Origin: Aquimarina algicola
GTDB lineage: Bacteria > Bacteroidota > Bacteroidia > Flavobacteriales > Flavobacteriaceae
DNA: 64,000 bases
NCBI RefSeq assembly: GCF_006443095.1
Contig: NZ_VFWZ01000003.1
Location: 62,001 to 126,000, forward strand
Direction: 5' to 3'
Below are positions 19,784 to 28,659 of this stretch, piece by piece. The position numbers were made by a program, and so were the translations under genes. The notes beneath the pieces are model-generated. The model was given only the letters and a program-made list of their open reading frames with translations. It was not told the origin of the DNA and did not search any database. Every line of letters starts with the position of its first letter. Position 1 is the first letter of the stretch.

Positions 19784-21747
19784 ACTACTCGATTTAGTTT
19801 TTCTGACAATATTTTTCTTAAAAGAAGATAATCACTTATATCCTGAAGGGTTTCGTGGTTATCTTCATTATTTTCTGATGTCATTATAGATTGCTTAAGC
19901 TCTTCTATCTTTTGTGCAATCAGAACGCCTCTTAGATTCAAAATAACGTCATGTACATATGCCGATACATTATTCTCTTTTAATTTGACATGTATTTCTT
20001 TGTCGTGCCACCTGCTTAAAGAATGCTTATCCTCCGTCATCAAAATAGACGTTATTTCTGATGCAATCTCAGGATCAATATGATTGATAAAATTTTCTAA
20101 TCTAAAATCTTCTTCTTGATTAAGCTGCTCTATAAGAATTGTATATAGTGTTTTAAAATCATTATTCGTAAACTCTATCTCATCTTCTTGCAAGTCCAGA
20201 TATATTTTCTCAAAAACTTTAGCTGTATATTGCTCTAATTCATGTACAAGCTCTCCTTCTTCATTTTCTTTTAGGATAAGATCCTCAAACTCTTCTTCCT
20301 TTTTACCGTACAACAACAATATTTCAATAATTTTACGCTCTAATTCATATTGTCGATTTACCTCCGGAGCTTTCTTGACTTCTGTTTTTACAACCTCAAA
20401 AGATTTTTTTTGTGCTGTTTTTTGCTGTTTACGTTGATCCTTTGTGTGATCATTTCGTATTTGTGCCAGTGTATCAAATAAAACATCTTCAGAAATATCC
20501 ATGATTTTAGAACATTCTCGTATGTAAATCTCTCGCTTGATCACATCCGGTATTTTAGAGACACTTGTGATCATATCTCTAATCATTTCAGCTTTTTTAA
20601 TCGGATCATTACTCGCTTCTTTTTGAAGTAGAGAAGCTTTAAAACTTATAAAATCCTGTACATTTTCTTCAAGATACGAGGTTAACTCTTCAAGCGTATT
20701 TTGTTTTGCAAAACTATCAGGGTCTTCTCCTTCGGGAAAACTACATACCTTTACATTCATTCCTTGCTCAAGAATTAAATCTATCCCTCGGATTGAAGCT
20801 CTCATCCCCGCAGCATCACTATCAAATAGTACTGTTATATTTTTGGTAAGCCTACTAACCAATCGGATTTGATCCGGGGTTAAAGCTGTACCGGATGAAG
20901 ACACAACATTTTTTACTCCGGTTTGATAGAACTGTATTACATCTGTATATCCTTCAACCAAGTAACAGTTATCGTTTTTGGCAATGGCTTGTTTGGCATG
21001 ATAAATCCCATAAAGCACTTTACTTTTATGATAAATATCGCTTTCTGGAGAATTGAGATATTTTGCAGCTTTTTTTTCATTAGTCAATATTCTACCTCCA
21101 AAACCAAGTACTCTCCCAGACATCGATTGAATAGGAAACATTACTCGTCCTTTAAAACGATCAAATTGCTTCTCTTCTTTTACGATAGTGAGCCCTGTTT
21201 TTTCTAAAAACTCTAATTGATACCCTTTTTTTATAGCTTCTGTTGTAAAAGCATCCCAAACATCAGGAGAATATCCCAATGAGAAGGCTTGTATCGTTTC
21301 TTCTGTAAACCCTCTTTCTTTAAAATAAGTAAGGCCAATGGCTTTACCCTGTTCTGTTTTATGAAGTGAATTTTTAAAAAAAGTATTAGCAAACTCGCTT
21401 ACCAAATACATACTCTCTCTCTCATCAGCCTGTTGTTTTTGCTCATCGGTTTGCTTAGTTTCTTCAACCTCGATATTGTATTTTTTGGCTAGATATTTTA
21501 TGGCTTCGGGATAGGTAAAGTGCTCATGTTCCATCAAAAACGCAACCGCATTACCTCCTTTTCCGCTAGAAAAATCTTTCCAGATCTGTTTTACAGGAGA
21601 CACCATAAATGATGGAGTTTTCTCTTCGCTAAAAGGACTTAAACCTTTAAAATTACTCCCCGCCTTTTTAAGCTGCACAAAATCTCCTATTACCTCTTCT
21701 ATCCGAGCAGCATCAAAAACAGCATCTATCGTAGACTTATGGATCAT
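19780..21747 (-). CDS. dnaG: DNA primase DnaG with degenerate zinc-binding domain
   Basis: Synthesises RNA primers at replication forks. The 655 residues keep the family layout: N-terminal CHC2-type domain, TOPRIM core (LVEGYTDVIQFYQTG near residue 265, FDSDAAGMRAS near 310) and a C-terminal helicase-binding region. The zinc ligands are all gone: the canonical CPFH ... CFGC pattern reads SPFS ... DFSS (residues 37-40 and 58-61), while the surrounding EKTPSF and GKGGNAVAFL are retained. ATG start. A -7-like TATTTTTG sits at 21801-21808 on the minus strand. Confidence 0.95.
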   Translation of the reverse strand: MIHKSTIDAVFDAARIEEVIGDFVQLKKAGSNFKGLSPFSEEKTPSFMVSPVKQIWKDFSSGKGGNAVAFLMEHEHFTYPEAIKYLAKKYNIEVEETKQTDEQKQQADERESMYLVSEFANTFFKNSLHKTEQGKAIGLTYFKERGFTEETIQAFSLGYSPDVWDAFTTEAIKKGYQLEFLEKTGLTIVKEEKQFDRFKGRVMFPIQSMSGRVLGFGGRILTNEKKAAKYLNSPESDIYHKSKVLYGIYHAKQAIAKNDNCYLVEGYTDVIQFYQTGVKNVVSSSGTALTPDQIRLVSRLTKNITVLFDSDAAGMRASIRGIDLILEQGMNVKVCSFPEGEDPDSFAKQNTLEELTSYLEENVQDFISFKASLLQKEASNDPIKKAEMIRDMITSVSKIPDVIKREIYIRECSKIMDISEDVLFDTLAQIRNDHTKDQRKQQKTAQKKSFEVVKTEVKKAPEVNRQYELERKIIEILLLYGKKEEEFEDLILKENEEGELVHELEQYTAKVFEKIYLDLQEDEIEFTNNDFKTLYTILIEQLNQEEDFRLENFINHIDPEIASEITSILMTEDKHSLSRWHDKEIHVKLKENNVSAYVHDVILNLRGVLIAQKIEELKQSIMTSENNEDNHETLQDISDYLLLRKILSEKLNRVV

Positions 21748-22144
21748 GTTTATTGTATTTTCTGTAGCGACTACTACAGCACGTCACTTTGTATAATAAA
21801 CAAAAATAATACAATCAGTCCATTTTGTGCATTTTATTATTTTACTTTTAAGTCAAAGGGGGTTAAAATCTTTAGAGCAGAAGATCAAAAGAAGCCTATA
21901 GATTTGAGGTGTCAACTTCAAAAAACAACTCAATACCCCTTGTTAGGAAGGGTGTACCCCCTACTCGATAAAGGGTCGAGGCCACGCAAAGGTAGTTCGA
22001 GGCCGCACTTTACTTCTTTTTACCCATATTTTATCGCTTCGAAGGCTTACATTGACGCTTTTTTCTGATCCTTTGCGGCTTCGAGGGCCTATATTGAAGG
22101 ATATTTTTGATCAAATCAGGGGTGTCGATCCAAAAAGAGGTGGT

Positions 22145-22263
22145 TCGAACTACCTTTGAGTGGCCTAGAAGTACCTTTCTAATGATTCGAACTACCTATA
22201 CAAGTAGTTCGAAGGATCAAAACAAGAGCTCGAATCACCTCATTATGACCTAAAAGTACCTTT
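22145..22263. repeat. Imperfect 34-bp direct repeat with hairpin between copies
   Basis: Copies at 22145-22178 and 22230-22263 both follow the pattern TCGAA..ACCT, six variable bases, G.CCTA.AAGTACCTTT. Between them lies a perfect inverted repeat, TTCGAACTAC (22186-22195), loop of 8, GTAGTTCGAA (22204-22213). Related single units occur nearby, such as AGGTAGTTCGA at 21990-22000. Spacing is irregular, so it is not a CRISPR. Function unknown; it could be a structured RNA or a decayed dispersed element. Confidence 0.6.
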
Positions 22264-22427
22264 ATCAAGAGTGATACTACTTATGCGAGGCATTGAATGC
22301 ATCTACAATGATGGGTAAAAGATCAAATCTAAAGGTACTCGATTCAGCATCTCATTAGGATTATTCCCAATATTGTGTGACCCTGAATCGAGCTCAGGAT
22401 GATGCTTGTTTTTATCTATACTCTTTC

Positions 22428-22503
22428 ATTGTCAAACTGAGCTTGTCGAAGTTTTTCATTTTACCATTTTAAAAAGTGTCTTCAACAAGCTCAGACTGAC
22501 AAT
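22428..22503. repeat. REP-like inverted repeat (24-bp arms)
   Basis: Left arm 22428-22451 and right arm 22480-22503 are inverted copies matching at 21 of 24 positions, built on CTGAGCTTG.CGAAG, with a 28-base loop. Palindromes with this core are common dispersed elements in many bacterial genomes, including flavobacteria (from general knowledge). No transposase gene is near. Confidence 0.65.
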
Positions 22504-22990
22504 ACTCTTATGTTATAAAAATAAGATATATCAAAAGAAGCTTGGGAAACCCAAACCGTATTTTCAGCAACAAAACATTAGGTTTGGGAAGTTGACCCTA
22601 TAAAAATCAATCTAAAAGTAAGATTTTTGAATGTTGTAAATACAGCTTATAAATGTAGTACTCTATTAAGTATAAAAAATACTCTGATTGAAAAAACCTC
22701 TATGGTTACTCCCCTATTATCATATTGTTTGACAGCTGTATATAAACCCCATTATAATGAATTAAAAAACACAACAAGATATTGTACGCTGTATTTAATT
22801 TTGGCAAAGATATTGTGGTATAAGAATAACAAAATAATAACAACTTTTAACTTTATATTTTAACACAAAATAAGCAGGCATTATTTGCTTTAAGAAAAAG
22901 AAAACAATTGTAGGAATTTTAAAATTTATTCCTATTAAAATCAAAAAAATAATTACCTTTTAACGAGTTTTTTATTTTTTTCGTAGAGAA

Positions 22991-23010
22991 ACAGGGGGAA
23001 AACCCCCTGT
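22991..23010. promoter_or_regulatory. Perfect 8-bp GC hairpin upstream of vgrG
   Basis: ACAGGGGG, AAAA loop, CCCCCTGT: a perfect stem, unusually GC-rich for this AT-rich spacer. Neither side is followed by a clean T-run, so it is not a clear terminator. It lies 134 bp before the vgrG ATG and just upstream of a weak -7-like box, so it could insulate or regulate the island. Function is a guess. Confidence 0.45.
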
Positions 23011-23144
23011 CGATTAAAAAATAAAATTTTATACTTGCATGCTTGTATAAAGTTTACGTTCATATTCCTCTTAACTTTTTTATTGTAAAAGAGATAAGTG
23101 TAAAAAACCAAATAATCAATCAACTAAAAAACGAGATATATTCT

Positions 23145-24983
23145 ATGGCTTTACAAACTGAAATTCAGGTATCAATCGGAGGTGAGGTTATCCCATTTAT
23201 AAACAGTTTTTCTTTAAAAGAGGATATAGGAGAGCATTCTAGTTTTAAAATAGCTGTAAGAGGTGACATTTTAGAAACTGAGCTTAATGGAACTTCATTA
23301 CTAGAAAACAGCAAAAATTTTCTAGGTCAGGATTGTATCATACAAGTAGACGATCATGGTAGAGACCTTGGATATACCTCTTTACAATTCAAAGGGATTG
23401 TTACACATATCAATAGTGAGAAAGGTAAAGATGGTGCCGGAGTTGGTGACATCATTAATATTCATGGTATGAGTAGCAGTATCATTATTGATGATGGTCC
23501 ACATATGAGCTCTGCTTTAGACACACCACTATCAGAAGCGATACAAAATGTACTAGGCATATATGATCAATCAAAATTAAATATAAATATTACTCCGGAG
23601 AACGACGACACACTTATGTACTCTGTTCAAAATCAAGAAAGTGGATTTCAATACATGCAAAGGTTGGCGGCCACCCGAGGAGAATATTTATTATATGCAA
23701 GAGATACCTTATACTTCGGAAAACCAGACCTTGGCGATGATGTTGTACTAAATTATGGATACGATCTTACAGATTTTAGCCTTGGACTACAACCGGAGTC
23801 GGGAAAATTTAAATATTACACTCATAAATACCTTAGCGACGAAGCTGTAGAAGCCTCTACGGCATCAGTATCTTCTCAAGGGCAAGGGCATACTGTTTTT
23901 GCGTCTAGTGTGAGTGAAAATATGTTTCAAAACGAAACACAAATACCTTTTTACGCTTACGAAGACGAGCAATTGCAACAACGTCTTGATACTGCCATTA
24001 CGTTACAAAAGAAAATAATAGAACAAAAACAGGTAAGCATTACCGGAAAAAGCAGTAATACCAGCGTAAGTTTGGGCAAAGTGATCGATATACAAAATGA
24101 GAGTGGCACTTTTGGTAGATATAGAATAACAAAAGTAGACCATACCTGTGATGAAAATGGTAATTATGTAAACAGTTTTACAGCAATACCTATGGATATC
24201 GATGTATATCCGCTTACAGATATTTCTACACTCTCAAAAAGCGAGATCCAAATCGCAAGAGTAATCGACACCAATGATCCCGAGGGCATGAGTCGTATAA
24301 AAGTGCAATACAACTGGCAGATCCCAATGGGAGGCGAAACCCCATGGTTACGAATGTCGACTCCTTATGCAGGAGCAGAAAAAGGATTACATTTTATACC
24401 AGAGACGGGAGAAGAAGTTATTATAGGGTATGAAGGCGGTAATGCCGAGCGGCCTTTTGTGATGGGCGCCTTATACAACGGCAGCAACAAAGCAGACGCC
24501 TGGCAGACTGAAACCAATGATATCAAGGCTATTAGATCCCGCAGCGGACATACAGTAGAATTAAATGACACTGATGGAGAAGAAACCATAAAAATTTATG
24601 ATAATGAAGGAAGTATTATTACCTTTAATACTCAAGAAAAATCATTAGTGATCAACGCTACAGAAACCATTGATATCGCAGCCAAAAATATAAATATACA
24701 AGCAGAAGAAAACATCAATATAGGAGCGCAACAAAATGTAGATATTGCAGCAGAAGCAGATCTGTCGGCGCTGGCAGAAGGTAATGTTGCAATACAATCT
24801 ACAGGAGACACAGGAGTAAAAAGTAATGGTGCTATAGCCCTAGAAGCTATGTCTGATGCAACGGTAAAAGGACAAAAAGCGATTGTAGAAGGGTTAACCA
24901 CTGCAGAAGTAAACGGTACACAAACCAAAGTAACCGGTACAGCCATGACAGAAGTATCTGCACCAATTGTAAAACTTAATTAA
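23145..24983 (+). CDS. vgrG: T6SS spike protein VgrG (Vgr family)
   Basis: Trimeric spike at the tip of the type VI secretion tube, homologous to phage gp27/gp5. The 612 residues comprise a gp27-like base domain (first ~370 residues, including QNQESGFQYMQRLAATRGEYL), an OB-fold domain (about 375-470, with VKYNW-type text VQYNWQIPMGGETPWLRM) and a C-terminal beta-helix of short repeats such as NIQAEENINIGAQQNVDIAA. I start at the ATG at 23145 (MALQTEIQVSIGG); an upstream in-frame TTG at 23043 would add 34 AT-rich residues. PAAR and effector genes follow within 6 and 12 bp. No sheath, baseplate or membrane-complex genes are in the window. Confidence 0.92.
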   Translation: MALQTEIQVSIGGEVIPFINSFSLKEDIGEHSSFKIAVRGDILETELNGTSLLENSKNFLGQDCIIQVDDHGRDLGYTSLQFKGIVTHINSEKGKDGAGVGDIINIHGMSSSIIIDDGPHMSSALDTPLSEAIQNVLGIYDQSKLNINITPENDDTLMYSVQNQESGFQYMQRLAATRGEYLLYARDTLYFGKPDLGDDVVLNYGYDLTDFSLGLQPESGKFKYYTHKYLSDEAVEASTASVSSQGQGHTVFASSVSENMFQNETQIPFYAYEDEQLQQRLDTAITLQKKIIEQKQVSITGKSSNTSVSLGKVIDIQNESGTFGRYRITKVDHTCDENGNYVNSFTAIPMDIDVYPLTDISTLSKSEIQIARVIDTNDPEGMSRIKVQYNWQIPMGGETPWLRMSTPYAGAEKGLHFIPETGEEVIIGYEGGNAERPFVMGALYNGSNKADAWQTETNDIKAIRSRSGHTVELNDTDGEETIKIYDNEGSIITFNTQEKSLVINATETIDIAAKNINIQAEENINIGAQQNVDIAAEADLSALAEGNVAIQSTGDTGVKSNGAIALEAMSDATVKGQKAIVEGLTTAEVNGTQTKVTGTAMTEVSAPIVKLN

Positions 24984-24989
24984 TATACT

Positions 24990-25475
24990 ATGCCAGGACC
25001 AGCAGCAACAATAGGAAGTATTCACACTTGCCCGATGTTTAATCCGGGAGTACCTCCAATACCACACGTAGGAGGACCTGTAACCGGTCCGGGAGTACCT
25101 ACTGTATTGATCGGTGGCAAACCTGCCGCTGTAGTAGGAGACCTTTGTACCTGTGTCGGCCCACCCGATACGATAGCACAGGGAGAAGCTACGGTATTGA
25201 TCGGTGGTAAACCTGCTGCCACAGTTGGTAGTATGACTGCACACGGGGGTGCTATCACTGTAGGAGAAACTACTGTATTAATCGGCACAGGAGTTTCTGC
25301 ACCTACAGCCATACTGCCCTTGCAAGAAATCCCTTTTCCTAAGATTAGCCCTGTCTTGAATGTATTGGCATCAGTGACTGGTAGATCGTTGAAAGAAGCA
25401 AAAGAAAAGCAAGATGAGCTTAAGCAAGAGGCTAAGAAAAATACGATCACTCCAGAGTATATATTTAGTATGTAA
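24990..25475 (+). CDS. PAAR-domain spike tip protein
   Basis: 161-residue PAAR-repeat protein that would sharpen the VgrG spike and carry the effector. It has two tandem PAAR-like units, each with a TVLIGGKPAA core, plus a third partial unit (ETTVLIG). Candidate zinc ligands are H12, C14, the CTC pair near residue 53 and the His in MTAHGG. After about residue 105 a short helical tail rich in Lys/Glu ends in ITPEYIFSM, perhaps a contact for the effector (inference). It is 6 bp after vgrG and 12 bp before the effector gene, clearly one operon. Confidence 0.93.
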   Translation: MPGPAATIGSIHTCPMFNPGVPPIPHVGGPVTGPGVPTVLIGGKPAAVVGDLCTCVGPPDTIAQGEATVLIGGKPAATVGSMTAHGGAITVGETTVLIGTGVSAPTAILPLQEIPFPKISPVLNVLASVTGRSLKEAKEKQDELKQEAKKNTITPEYIFSM

Positions 25476-25487
25476 TTTAATGCTTAT

Positions 25488-28400
25488 ATGAAATTATCTT
25501 TTCCATATATCCAAAACAATGTAGCAGATATACTGGGGCAAACCAACAGCTTTGGAGTATACCCGGTGAACCATTACAACACCTGGCATGGAGGACTACA
25601 TGCCGAAGGTGATAAAGAAATAAGAGCCATTGCTGATGGTAGAATCATTGCCTATAGGATTCTAGAAGACTACATCAAAGAAAAAATTGATGGTAAAACC
25701 TATGAATATTCAAGTGGTTTTATGCTCATGCAGCACGAGTACAAGAGCCCCGAGGGATTCACCTATCCGTTCTACAGCCTGTATCATCACCTAATGAGCA
25801 AAAATGAAATGAAGGGCAAAATCCCCGATCTGTACGGCAAACCCATTTACAAAATAAAATCAGCACATCATAAAAAGGGAATAAGAGTTCGAGGGCACGA
25901 AAAACTTTATGACAAATTCCTTATGGTGATTCCAAAAGGCCACACCGTAAAAGTAGCCAAACTAACAGAAGAGGAACAAAAAAAATCGCACTGGAGCAAC
26001 ACTGCCAAAGGAAAAAAATATGTAAAAGTCTCCTATACCGACCCTGCGACAAAAAAAACACATACCAATCTGTGGATGTATCGATACAAGCAAGATGCTA
26101 AACTAAAAGATGGTATATACACAATCTATAAAGAAATACACACAGATAAAAACTCAGAACAAGGAGCGCACGTCTATGACAAGCCCAACGGAACTTTTGT
26201 ACGCATGATCAACAAAGACCAAGAGATCAAAGTAGAAAAAACACAAGGTAACTGGTATAAGCTCAAAGGCAAAGACGAATACGTACATAAAAACGACGTA
26301 TCTAAATACAACGAGATCAAAGACGATGTCGTGCTTAATAAGGTAAAAAACTATGATTTAGCGATCAAAGCTGGAACTTTGTTGGGATATACCGGAAAAT
26401 ATAATGCCGAACGACAACCTACATATAGAACCGCTCATATAGAAATCTTTAGCCACAAGAATCCAGAAGGCTTGCTTAATGATGAAGGCAAAGACGGGGA
26501 GAAAAAGAAACATTACTATAAGATAGCAGCAGGCACATCGCTAAAGAAAAACCTGAAGTTTGATACTACAATAAAGAAAAATACCCCTGTAAAAATCCTT
26601 GCTATTAGTGGTAATTATTGTAAAGTAGAGCCACAATCTGTAGAAACAACAGTACAATACAAAGACCTGATCGACCATAAAAATAAAATCAATAGTTATG
26701 GAATCAAAAAAGGTGATGCATTTGCAACTGTAAATACTGCTTTTAATAACATCTTGTCTAATGGTGATACCTTGTATTTTGTAAAATCAGACCCCGAAGA
26801 AAAAGACAAAAAGTGGGCAGACAAAAAAAACAGGATTGTACGATTTGACCCCAAAGCCAAGGGAAAAAGCATTTGGATTGATCTCGATGCTACCAAACAA
26901 GAAGCATTACAACCCATAGCCTCTATCAAACCACGATCATTTGTTATCGATGGGGTCAAAGAAGACCTTGCCGGCACCACTACAGAGACCACAACCGAAA
27001 CCGAAACTGCTACAGAACCTGAGCTCATCACCCCCCGGGTAACCGAAACCGTAAGACTGCGTACCGATGTAAGCGAATATTACCTGATCCAACCCATAGA
27101 AGACGAAACAGAAGAAGTAACCCTATCACAAGAACATCTCTTACTGATCAGAAAAACCAAACACGTCACCAATCCCAAAGACAAAAAATGGTGTTATATC
27201 ATTTGTAAAGAGGAGCAAGAAGAAAAAAAAGGGTGGATTGCGCAGGATGATGCACAACTAGAACAAGTCTCTGCCTTTGATTGGACAATCTTTGGTTTTG
27301 AACCCCTAGAGGCAGGTAACGAGTTTGTGTACAGCGTAGCAGAGATACGCAATGCCACTAGTACTACCCCATTTATAGAAACCATTTGGGGCAAAGTAGA
27401 TGCCAATCAAGACAAAGTATTAGATCATAACGAGTGGCGTACCGCTTATAGAAAAATCGATAACGTAACCAAGTTTAGCAAACTGGTTTGCAAACATAAG
27501 AGCGAATGGGCATACACCTCTGGTGAGATCGAAAGAGAAACCAAACAGTTTTTTGACATACAAGATGTAGATGCCGCCAAAAAGCAAGAAAAGATAAATG
27601 CACTCAAAGAGCGTATCAAAAACCTGTGTTTTTGGAAAGAACTCAAGGCAGGAGAGTTTAAAGAAGAACCCAAAGACGATACTGCTGAAGTAATGGGACC
27701 TATGCCGCCCAAGCCCTTGGCATCACCAGCATCGTTGCTAGAAGCACCGGCAAAACCCAGAATGATCCCACCCAACCCAGAAGTATGGCATTTTCATCCT
27801 ATTAGCTTTATTAATCATATGAAAAAGATTACCAACCCTTATGACCCAGATCATGGGGAATGGTATGATCCTATTGTTAACCCACAAGTTAGAGGGCATT
27901 ATATAGGACAATTAGGTATTCATAGTGAGCATAAAGGCTGGGATACAGATCGTAGTAGGGCTATAAAACGCCGTCTTAGAAATGGTAAACCAAGAATGCA
28001 TCATGGGTTGGATATCTATGCTCCTGTAGGTACTCCTATATATGCTTGTCAAGATTTTACTAAAGTTACTAGACACAGATTTAGAGAAAGAAAAGCAGGA
28101 GGTTTTGATTTAAATTTTAATATAAAATATAAAGACAAAACACATGTAGTGGTATACTGTCATATGATAGAATTTCTTGACAAGAAATTCTGTTTAGGAG
28201 GTGTAATGGGAAAATCAGAAGAATATCATACCTATGAATCTTGTATAAATACTAAAAAGATTCAACTTAAACATACCAATGGTAGTCTAGAAAAGAATGC
28301 TATATTTGAAGTAACTTATGCCCCTGCCGCCAATACACTAACTATTGACAAAATGGTAGTAGATTTAGATATAGCCAAAAAAAATTACGAAGGAGTTAGC

Positions 28401-28643
28401 AAAGATGACTTACCTAAAAAAGGCGATATTGTTGGTTATGTGGGGATGACGGGTAATGCAGTACAACATCGTAATACGGCTCATTTACATTTAGCAATGT
28501 ACGATGCAACTGAAAAAGATCCTGTAACCAAAAAAATTAAAGAACTTGAACCAGCACAAATATTAAAAGAATATATAATTAATGATGAGGAGGGAGACTC
28601 GATGAGTAAGCAAGATGGATATATCCCAAGTTCAGAATGGTAA
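25488..28643 (+). CDS. Modular T6SS peptidoglycan-hydrolase effector with two M23-type domains
   Basis: 1051-residue protein without signal peptide, right behind VgrG and PAAR, so a likely spike-borne effector. Seen in order: an M23-like domain whose first half is near residues 10-110 (HGGLH at 34-38, where active M23 has HxxxD) and whose second half (TAHIEIFSH) is near 320, split by an SH3b-type insert; further SH3b-like stretches (about 200-265 and 510-600); a textbook EF-hand loop DANQDKVLDHNE at 638-649; a Pro-rich linker; the junction PNPEVWHFHPISFIN near 762-776; and a C-terminal M23 peptidase with H838, D842 and H999/H1001 (HLH). The C-terminal domain should cleave peptide cross-links; the first is probably structural. 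Base composition turns AT-rich after the junction, suggesting tip replacement. Confidence 0.85.
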   Translation: MKLSFPYIQNNVADILGQTNSFGVYPVNHYNTWHGGLHAEGDKEIRAIADGRIIAYRILEDYIKEKIDGKTYEYSSGFMLMQHEYKSPEGFTYPFYSLYHHLMSKNEMKGKIPDLYGKPIYKIKSAHHKKGIRVRGHEKLYDKFLMVIPKGHTVKVAKLTEEEQKKSHWSNTAKGKKYVKVSYTDPATKKTHTNLWMYRYKQDAKLKDGIYTIYKEIHTDKNSEQGAHVYDKPNGTFVRMINKDQEIKVEKTQGNWYKLKGKDEYVHKNDVSKYNEIKDDVVLNKVKNYDLAIKAGTLLGYTGKYNAERQPTYRTAHIEIFSHKNPEGLLNDEGKDGEKKKHYYKIAAGTSLKKNLKFDTTIKKNTPVKILAISGNYCKVEPQSVETTVQYKDLIDHKNKINSYGIKKGDAFATVNTAFNNILSNGDTLYFVKSDPEEKDKKWADKKNRIVRFDPKAKGKSIWIDLDATKQEALQPIASIKPRSFVIDGVKEDLAGTTTETTTETETATEPELITPRVTETVRLRTDVSEYYLIQPIEDETEEVTLSQEHLLLIRKTKHVTNPKDKKWCYIICKEEQEEKKGWIAQDDAQLEQVSAFDWTIFGFEPLEAGNEFVYSVAEIRNATSTTPFIETIWGKVDANQDKVLDHNEWRTAYRKIDNVTKFSKLVCKHKSEWAYTSGEIERETKQFFDIQDVDAAKKQEKINALKERIKNLCFWKELKAGEFKEEPKDDTAEVMGPMPPKPLASPASLLEAPAKPRMIPPNPEVWHFHPISFINHMKKITNPYDPDHGEWYDPIVNPQVRGHYIGQLGIHSEHKGWDTDRSRAIKRRLRNGKPRMHHGLDIYAPVGTPIYACQDFTKVTRHRFRERKAGGFDLNFNIKYKDKTHVVVYCHMIEFLDKKFCLGGVMGKSEEYHTYESCINTKKIQLKHTNGSLEKNAIFEVTYAPAANTLTIDKMVVDLDIAKKNYEGVSKDDLPKKGDIVGYVGMTGNAVQHRNTAHLHLAMYDATEKDPVTKKIKELEPAQILKEYIINDEEGDSMSKQDGYIPSSEW

Positions 28644-28659
28644 TTAAAATTTAAATATC

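Larger units (their letters stand above)
21748..23144. other. 1.4-kb intergenic region, repeat-rich, no convincing gene
   Basis: No reading frame here looks like protein. Part one (about 21,860-22,340) is GC-richer than its surroundings and full of degenerate short repeats built on TCGAACTACCT and AAGTACCTTT. Part two has an imperfect palindrome CCTGA...TCAGG at 22382-22398, a long inverted repeat (22428-22503) and an 8-bp inverted pair CCCAAACC (22550-22557) / GGTTTGGG (22581-22588). Part three is very AT-rich and ends with a perfect GC hairpin (22991-23010) before vgrG. A weak -7-like TATACTTG is at 23030-23037. It separates housekeeping genes from the accessory island. Confidence 0.6.

Noticed and set aside
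22145..22263. Possible CRISPR array
   Set aside because: Repeats are degenerate, irregularly spaced and only two long copies; no cas genes in the window.
22627..22863. Open frame of 78 codons upstream of vgrG
   Set aside because: Very AT-rich, no domain-like or compositional sign of protein, no neighbour support; most likely a chance frame.
22991..23010. Hairpin as a rho-independent terminator
   Set aside because: No T-run directly after the stem on either strand; kept only as a possible regulatory hairpin.
23043..23144. 34-residue N-terminal extension of VgrG from a TTG
   Set aside because: AT-rich residues without homologous feel; the ATG at 23145 gives the expected VgrG N-terminus.
24365..25450. 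Several long frames on the strand opposite vgrG and PAAR
   Set aside because: Shadows of the strongly supported forward genes; low-complexity Pro/Thr/Val translations.
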